Below are positions 11,714-16,156 of a stretch of DNA of 16,156 bases, piece by piece. The notes beneath the pieces were generated by a model. That model was given only the letters and a program-made list of their open reading frames with translations, searched no databases and had not been told where the DNA came from. Location: contig CALMTJ010000297.1 of NCBI GenBank assembly GCA_937872715.1, positions 4,662 to 20,817 on the forward strand. The letters are read 5' to 3'. Position 1 is the stretch's first letter. Each line of letters begins with the position of its first letter. This DNA comes from an uncultured Methylobacteriaceae bacterium. Lineage in GTDB: Bacteria > Pseudomonadota > Alphaproteobacteria > Rhizobiales > Beijerinckiaceae. Position numbers and translations under genes: made by a program.

Positions 11714-13375
11714 CTAAGCCTCCCTGTAGAGGAGCAGGATGATGCCGATGGCGAGCAGGCCGGCCGGCCAAGTCCAGGCCGCGAGGCGTCGCAGCGCCCC
11801 GTCCCGCTCGGGCAGGCGCAGTTCGAGCCACCTCGCCCAGCCGGCCGCGATGCCTGACAGGGCGAGCGGCGTGTGCGACAGCTCGATGAGGAGCTGATCC
11901 TTCACGTTGGCGATGGCGTGCTGGTGCGTGAGCAGCAACGCCCCTCCGGCCGCGCACATGACGGGGAAGACGAGGGGCTGCCATCCGGTCCGGAGCTTTC
12001 GCATCCGCACCCGCCATTCGAAGAAGGCGAAGCCGAAGATCAGCACCTCGAACATCCGGTGCTGGAGCGTCTCGACGTCCCGCAGGCTCTCGAACAGCCC
12101 CTGCTCGCCGAGCGGCCAGACATCCGGATCGGCCCGCAGGGCGAGGAACAGGCCGAGTCCGACGAAGACGAGCGGCCAGTGCCGCGCCCAGCCGATCCCG
12201 GCCTGAGCCAGGAGCGCCAGGATGCCGATCGCGCAGACGAAGAGCCCCGCCCAGTGGTGGTTGTACTCCGACCAGGCGATGTCGGCCGCGTTGCGGGGCA
12301 CGATCTCGCCCGAGCCCGGCACGAAGGCGGGCGGCGGCTTGGTCGCGTCCGCGGCCGCCTCCCGGTCGAGCTGCGCCTGGAGCGTCGACAGGGCGAGCTG
12401 GTCGTGATCCGGCGAGACGAAGCGGGGGAGCCGGGGCGTGTAGCGCTCCACGATCTCCGCCACGGAGGCGCGATCCTCCTTGAGGTCGACCGCGGGCGGG
12501 ACGGAGGTCAGCGAGGCGGCGGCGAAGAACAGCGTGAAGCCGATGCCGACCTCGGCCTCCGCGAAGCGCCGCATCCGGGTGACAGGCGCCGCGGGCTGGA
12601 AGCGCAGCCGCTCGACCAGCAGGAAATTGCCGAGCCCGAGCAGCAGCAGCATGCCGAACATCGCGATCTTGGCGCCCACCATGACGCCGAAGGCGGTGCC
12701 GTAGAAGCCCTGGAGGTCGCCTATATAGAGGACGCTCATGGCGGCCCCGCTGCCGAGGAGCGCCGCGACCCCTGCCATCGACATGCGCGAGAAGCGCGCC
12801 CCGACCCGGCGTGAGCCCGGCGCACCGTCGAGCCGCGCCAGCGCGACCAGGAAGACCGGGATGCCGCCGATCCAGAGCGCCGCGCCGAGCTGGTGCAGGA
12901 GTTCCACGGCGAACAGCCACTCGCGATTATCGAGCCGGGCCGTGGCGTGGGTGGTCAGCGTGGCCGAGACGAGCTCGACCGCGGCCAGGGCCACGAGGAG
13001 CGCCGGCGACACGGCCGAGCCGATCCCGAGAAGCAGCGCGGCGAGGAGGGAGGCCGCCGCCATCTTCACGAGGCCGGCGACCGCGAAGTTGGCCCCCAGC
13101 ACCCCCGTGACCGGCAGGTCGATGGTGCCGACGAGCACGGCCGTCTGCATGGACAGGTACAGAGCCTCGGCGCCCGCGAGCGCGACGGCGCTCCAGCCGG
13201 CGACGGTCGCGACCCGGCGGGCGAGAACCGGCCCGTCCGGCCCGAGATCGGCCGCCAGCGGGCGGGCCAGGAGGACGAGAAACAGCGCCGCGCCGATCGC
13301 GCAGGATTGCGCCACGATGACGAGGCCGTGGACGACGACGCTCAGGTAGCCGAACAGGTCGATCAGGAGCGCCAC
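11714..13375 (-). CDS. copD: CopD family copper resistance membrane protein, long form
   Basis: This 553-residue inner-membrane protein has a dozen or so hydrophobic helices. The N-terminal half is CopD: VVVHGLVIVAQSCAIGAALF, then SATLTTHATARLDNREWLF and ELLHQLGAALWIGGIPVFL, whose His residues are likely metal ligands. After a hydrophilic segment (VDLKEDRASVAEIVERYTP...) comes a second membrane part with further His: YNHHWAGLFV, TLQHRMFEVLIFGFAF, LLTHQHAIANVKDQ and ELSHTPLALSG. Ordinary CopD proteins are about 300 residues, so this is a long, two-part form. The start is GTG 13375 with GAGG 5 nt upstream; it is 7 bp after the copC stop, so the two are co-translated. CopD is thought to move copper across the inner membrane, taking it from periplasmic CopC. 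Confidence 0.88.
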   Translation of the reverse strand: MALLIDLFGYLSVVVHGLVIVAQSCAIGAALFLVLLARPLAADLGPDGPVLARRVATVAGWSAVALAGAEALYLSMQTAVLVGTIDLPVTGVLGANFAVAGLVKMAAASLLAALLLGIGSAVSPALLVALAAVELVSATLTTHATARLDNREWLFAVELLHQLGAALWIGGIPVFLVALARLDGAPGSRRVGARFSRMSMAGVAALLGSGAAMSVLYIGDLQGFYGTAFGVMVGAKIAMFGMLLLLGLGNFLLVERLRFQPAAPVTRMRRFAEAEVGIGFTLFFAAASLTSVPPAVDLKEDRASVAEIVERYTPRLPRFVSPDHDQLALSTLQAQLDREAAADATKPPPAFVPGSGEIVPRNAADIAWSEYNHHWAGLFVCAIGILALLAQAGIGWARHWPLVFVGLGLFLALRADPDVWPLGEQGLFESLRDVETLQHRMFEVLIFGFAFFEWRVRMRKLRTGWQPLVFPVMCAAGGALLLTHQHAIANVKDQLLIELSHTPLALSGIAAGWARWLELRLPERDGALRRLAAWTWPAGLLAIGIILLLYREA

Positions 13376-13382
13376 GAAGACC

Positions 13383-13745
13383 TCACGGCTTCGGCAGGAC
13401 CCGGAACGGCACGTCGCCACGGGTCACGTGGCCGTCCACGGCCAGAACCTGCCAGCGCAGCACGTAGGAGCCCGGCTGGAGGTCGGCCTCCGTGCGAAGG
13501 ATGTCGGGCGGCCCGTCCGGCGCGATGGGCAGGGCCGTCTCCGTCTTGTTCGGCCCGGTGAGCCGGAGCGCGGACCGCGCCCGGTCGATGCGGCTGTTGT
13601 AGCGGAGCTCGAAGGCCGCATGGCCGGCCGGGACGGTCTTCCCGGCGGCCGGCGTGCTGGCGAGCAGGATGGCGTGAGCCAGCGCCGGCAGGGGCAGGAC
13701 GGACGCGGCGAGCGCGAGGGCCAGCCGGGACGCGAAGCTTGGCAC
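13383..13745 (-). CDS. copC: Periplasmic copper-binding protein CopC
   Basis: This 120-residue protein is a CopC/YobA-type copper chaperone. A signal peptide (hydrophobic core LALALAASVLPLPALA) ends at ALA, so the mature protein begins with His (H24, HAILLASTPAAG), the N-terminal Cu(II) ligand of CopC. The D-x-H pair in AVDGHVTRGD supplies the rest of the Cu(II) site. The mature chain contains no Met, so the Met-rich Cu(I) site of Pseudomonas CopC is absent. I chose GTG 13745 because GGAGG lies 6 nt upstream; the in-frame ATG at 13751 directly abuts that GGAGG, with no spacer, and would add two residues. copD follows after 7 bp. Divergent to the FAD monooxygenase gene across about 145 bp. Confidence 0.9.
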   Translation of the reverse strand: MPSFASRLALALAASVLPLPALAHAILLASTPAAGKTVPAGHAAFELRYNSRIDRARSALRLTGPNKTETALPIAPDGPPDILRTEADLQPGSYVLRWQVLAVDGHVTRGDVPFRVLPKP

Positions 13746-13890
13746 GGGCATCCTCCGGAAGGCCGGCGGCGGCTTACCGCCCGCGACCTCCCGACACAAA
13801 TGCCAATTGGCCGCACGGCGTCCCGCATGCCGCGCCGGGGGCGTTTCACCGAAGCTCCAAGCGATCGCCTTGGGAGAGAAGGAGGCGCCC
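13746..13890. other. Divergent intergenic region, copC / monooxygenase
   Basis: These 145 bp separate the leftward copC and the rightward monooxygenase gene and must hold both promoters. I find no convincing -35/-10 pair and no CueR- or CsoR-like operator. The rightward half contains the AAGGAGG ribosome site (13879-13885). An open reading frame continuing upstream of copC to 13964 is without similarity and overlaps the opposite gene, so it is not used. Confidence 0.3.
13879..13885 (+). promoter_or_regulatory. Strong ribosome binding site deciding a TTG start
   Basis: AAGGAGG stands 5 nt before TTG 13891, the favoured start of the monooxygenase gene. The next in-frame ATG, at 13927, has no comparable site. 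Confidence 0.7.
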
Positions 13891-15135
13891 TTGACGTCGG
13901 CGGCTGCGCCCGTCCAGGAACTCGGCATGGCGACCCGTGGGGCGCGCCCTCCGGCCTGGCGCATCCTGGTGGCCGGCGGCGGCCCGCCCGGGCTGGCGCT
14001 GGCGCTGGCGCTCGTCCGCGACCTCGGCGAGGCGGTCTCCGTCTCCGTTCTCGACCCCGCCTTCGCCCGGACGCAGACCGACGGGCGCGCCTACGCGCTG
14101 TCCGCCGCGGCGGCCGGCTTCCTGCACCGGATCGGGGCGTGGGACGGGCTCGCGACGGAGCCGATCACCGCCATGACGATCACCGACAGCCGAATCGGCG
14201 ACGCGGTCCGGCCGGATTACCTCACCTTCGGGGACGGGCTCGGGGCGCTCGGCTACATGGTGGAGGCGGCCGACCTCCAGGACGCGCTCGCGGGCGCCTG
14301 CCGGTCGGCGGGTATCGCCCTTGAGGCGGTCGGAGCGGACGGCTTCTCCGCCGATTCGTTCGGGCTCGACGTCGCGACGAGCGACGGCGGGTCGCGCAGG
14401 GTGGCGCTGCTGGTCGCAGGCGACGGAGGGCGCTCGCGCCTGCGCGAGCTCGCCGGGATCGGCTTCGTCGGGCGACGCTATCGGCAGGCGGGGCTCGTCG
14501 CGACGATCGCGCACGAGCGACCGCATTGCGGCCGGGCCGTCCAGCATTTCCTGCCGGCGGGCCCGTTCGCCCTCCTGCCCCTGCCGGACCGCGACGGCCT
14601 GCACCGATCCTCGATCGTCTGGACGGAGGACGAGCGGCTCGCCCGCACCCTGCTCGGCCTCCCGGAACCGGAGATCGTCGCCGCGGTCGAGCAGCGGAGC
14701 GGGCCGGAACTCGGCGCTGTTCGGCTCCTGACGCCGCTGTCCGCCCACCCGCTCGCGCTCGGCCTCGCGCGTGCGTACCGGGCGGAGAGGCTGGCCCTCA
14801 TCGGCGATGCCGCGCACCAGATCCATCCCCTGGCCGGCCAGGGCCTGAATCTCGGCCTCGCGGATGCGGAGGCGCTGGCGCACCGGGTCGGCGAGGCCGT
14901 GCGGCTCGGCCTCGACCCGGGAGCCGCACCCGTGCTGCGCGCCTACGAGCGCGACCGGCGGGCGGACGCGGTGGCGCTCGCGGCCGCGACCGACGGGCTG
15001 AACCGCCTGTTCTCGAACGACGTGCTGCCCGTGCGGGTGCTGCGCGACATCGGCCTCGGTCTCGTCGACCGGGCGCCCGGGCTCAAGGGCTTCCTCCAGC
15101 GCCGGGCCGCCGGGGTCGCGCAGGAGCTGCGCTGA
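13891..15135 (+). CDS. UbiH/UbiF/Coq6-family FAD-dependent monooxygenase
   Basis: This 414-residue flavoprotein hydroxylase belongs to the UbiH/Coq6 branch of class A FAD monooxygenases, which hydroxylate the ubiquinone ring using NAD(P)H and O2. The N-terminal FAD-binding turn is VAGGGPPGLALALAL (G29-G34), with Pro where Ala or Ser is usual. The family's D-G-R-x-x-A-L-S block is TDGRAYALS (D64-R66), the DG motif is VAGDGGRSRLRE, and the strong GD signature is LIGDAAHQIHPLAGQG (G305-D306) followed by LNLGLADAEAL. I chose TTG 13891 behind AAGGAGG; ATG 13927 is the alternative and still precedes the FAD turn. The last base is 6 bp from the end of the convergent deoB remnant. Which ring position it hydroxylates cannot be read from sequence. 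Confidence 0.88.
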   Translation: MTSAAAPVQELGMATRGARPPAWRILVAGGGPPGLALALALVRDLGEAVSVSVLDPAFARTQTDGRAYALSAAAAGFLHRIGAWDGLATEPITAMTITDSRIGDAVRPDYLTFGDGLGALGYMVEAADLQDALAGACRSAGIALEAVGADGFSADSFGLDVATSDGGSRRVALLVAGDGGRSRLRELAGIGFVGRRYRQAGLVATIAHERPHCGRAVQHFLPAGPFALLPLPDRDGLHRSSIVWTEDERLARTLLGLPEPEIVAAVEQRSGPELGAVRLLTPLSAHPLALGLARAYRAERLALIGDAAHQIHPLAGQGLNLGLADAEALAHRVGEAVRLGLDPGAAPVLRAYERDRRADAVALAAATDGLNRLFSNDVLPVRVLRDIGLGLVDRAPGLKGFLQRRAAGVAQELR

Positions 15136-15141
15136 CGCGGA

Positions 15142-16002
15142 TCACAGGCGGTCGAGGAAGGACGATCCCGCCTCGGTCCGCGGCACCCCGAGATGGGCCG
15201 CGAGGGTCGCGCCGACATCCGCGAACGTGTCACGCGTCCCGACGGTGCCCGGCCGGATGAACGGCCCGAGGGCCAGGATCGGCACCCGCTCACGGGTGTG
15301 GTCCGTGCCCCGGAACGTCGGGTCGTTGCCGTGGTCGGCGGTGATCAGGCAGAGGTCGCCCGGCCGGAGCGCGGCCCGGATGGATGGGATGGCGGCGTCG
15401 AAGCTTTCCAGCGCGGCCGCGTAGCCGGCCACGTCGCGGCGATGCCCGTGCTCCGTGTCGAAATCCACGAGGTTGACGAAGACGAGCCCGCCGGCGGGCA
15501 GTGGCCGCAAGGCGTCCAGCGCCGCCGCGAGGCAGGCCGCGTGTCCGGCCGCCTTGACCTCCCGGCCGGTGCTCCTGTGCGAGAAGATGTCGCCCACCTT
15601 GCCGACCGTGACGACGGCCCGGCCCGCATCGGCCAGGATGTCGAGCAGCGTCCCGGCCGGCGGCGGCACCGCGAAATCCCGCCGGTTCGCCGTGCGGGCG
15701 AAGCCCCCGGCGGCGTCGCCCCGGAACGGGCGGGCGATGACCCGACCGACCCGGAGCGGGTCGCAGAGGCGGCGCGCCACCCGGCAGGTCTCGTAGAGCC
15801 GCTCGAGCCCGAAGGCCTCCTCATGCGCGGCGATCTGGAAGACGCTGTCGACGGAGGTGTAGCAGATCGGCCGGCCCGTCCGGAGGCTCTCGGCGCCGAG
15901 TTCCTCCACGATGGCGGTGCCGGACGCGTGGCGGTCGCCGAGGATGCCGGGAAGCCCGGCCTCGCTCACCAGGGCGCGGATCAGGCCGGGCGGGAAGGCC
16001 GG
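15142..16002 (-). pseudogene. deoB: Phosphopentomutase, 5'-truncated
   Basis: About 286 residues match the C-terminal three quarters of phosphopentomutase (normally about 390-410 residues), which interconverts ribose-1-P and ribose-5-P in nucleoside salvage. Similarity begins abruptly at PAFPPGLIRALV and covers GILGDRHASGTAIVEELG, the CYTSVDSVFQIAAHEEAFGL block, RVIARPF, GKVGDIFSHR, VDFDTEHGHRRDVAGY and ITADHGND...GTDHTRE. The late metal ligands (Asp and His of VDFD..GH, ADHG, DHTRE) are intact. Missing are the first 110 or so residues, which hold the N-terminal metal Asp and the phosphorylated Thr of the DT..GHWE motif, so this copy should not be catalytic. The frame stays open upstream to GTG 16128, but those 42 residues are an out-of-frame reading of other genes' remains. 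A full gene may exist elsewhere. Confidence 0.75.
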
Positions 16003-16093
16003 GCGGGCCGAATAGGGCGTTCCACGCCAGCGTCTCGTAGCCCGGCAGGCCGGATTCGTGGAGCGTCGGCACCTCCGGCGTGTCGGGCCAGCG
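15998..16093 (-). pseudogene. Fragment of a Bug/TctC-type solute-binding protein
   Basis: About 32 residues, RWPDTPEVPTLHESG then LPGYETLAWNALFGPPG, match the C-terminal third of tripartite tricarboxylate transporter (Bug family) periplasmic binding proteins. Typical members read ...RWPxxPDVPTxAESGxPGYExxAWYGLxAPAGTP. The fragment is in the same frame as the DppC-like tail before it and out of frame with the deoB part after it. Whole Bug proteins are about 320 residues, so this is a scrap without signal peptide or full lobes. Confidence 0.65.
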
Positions 16094-16102
16094 ATCCAGC
16101 GT

Positions 16103-16156
16103 GTCGAGCGCGTCGCGAAGCCCGTCACCGATGAAATTGATCGACAGGACGGTCAC
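16103..16156 (-). pseudogene. DppC/OppC-like permease C-terminus, partial at window edge
   Basis: The last 18 residues in this frame, VTVLSINFIGDGLRDALD, are the characteristic C-terminus of dipeptide/oligopeptide ABC permeases of the DppC/OppC type (usually ...FNLLGDGLRDALDPR, then stop within a few residues). The reading frame is open at the window edge, so a longer permease gene may lie beyond. Instead of stopping, the frame runs on into the Bug-like fragment and then through out-of-frame deoB to a stop at 15821. The apparent GTG at 16156 is an effect of the edge, not a start. Confidence 0.65.

Noticed and set aside
16003..16128. GTG 16128 as a genuine start of a 328-residue phosphopentomutase variant
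   Set aside because: The 42 extra residues (Arg-rich, no similarity) are an out-of-frame reading of the DppC-like and Bug-like fragments, so they are not an evolved N-terminus.
15193..16134. 313-codon open frame on the plus strand opposite the deoB remnant
   Set aside because: No recognisable motif and typical shadow composition; the minus strand carries clear phosphopentomutase blocks.
1..16156. A defence island, prophage, secretion system or biosynthetic cluster
   Set aside because: Every sizeable gene is accounted for by transport, copper, ubiquinone-type, regulatory or small uncharacterised families; there is no integrase, transposase, tRNA attachment site, nuclease or NRPS/PKS motif.

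Overview
The window is about 16 kb of GC-rich, densely coded DNA from an alphaproteobacterium, most likely of the order Hyphomicrobiales (Rhizobiales; a Methylobacterium/Microvirga/Chelatococcus-like organism is my inference). The clues are the neighbouring DUF1036 and DUF1244 genes, a phasin, a DUF2852 protein, a perfect CtrA-type box (TTAA-N7-TTAAC) and Rhizobiales-style palindromic intergenic repeats. There is no rRNA, tRNA, CRISPR array, transposase or phage gene, and no intergenic stretch exceeds 300 bp.

Layout. 1-73: edge of a palindromic repeat. 110-2044 (+): a DUF29 gene translationally coupled to livG and livF, the two ATPases of a branched-chain-amino-acid-type ABC importer; no permease or binding-protein gene of that system is in the window. 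2075-2173: a nested cruciform repeat at the convergent livF/ATPase boundary. 2211-5280 (-): a complete polar amino-acid importer operon in the order binding protein, permease 1, permease 2, ATPase. 5367-5720 (-): a small phasin. 5992-8869 (+): a UbiB/ABC1 kinase-like gene and an AI-2E family permease. 8849-9343 (-) and 9430-9732 (+): the divergent DUF1036/DUF1244 pair. 9857-10354 (-) and 10504-11118 (+): a coiled-coil protein and a TetR regulator, divergent around the CtrA-type box. 11201-11638 (+): DUF2852 protein. 11714-13745 (-): copC-copD copper genes. 13891-15135 (+): a UbiH-family FAD monooxygenase. 15142-16156 (-): a deoB remnant joined to scraps of two other genes.

Functionally this is mostly housekeeping and transport: two nutrient importers, periplasmic copper handling, and two ubiquinone-pathway-type genes (ubiB-like and ubiH-like) that are not in one operon. 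I see no defence, secretion or biosynthetic island.

The most unusual part is the right end. Within about 160 bp on the minus strand, a DppC/OppC permease C-terminus runs in frame into a piece of a Bug/TctC-type solute-binding protein. That in turn meets, out of frame, a phosphopentomutase lacking about its first 110 residues, including the residues needed for catalysis. This is either a real multi-deletion scar or an assembly misjoin at a contig end. Other points of interest are the CtrA-type box, a perfect operator-like palindrome between tetR and the DUF2852 gene, a 14-bp-arm bidirectional hairpin, and two genes that appear to start at TTG behind the same strong Shine-Dalgarno sequence.
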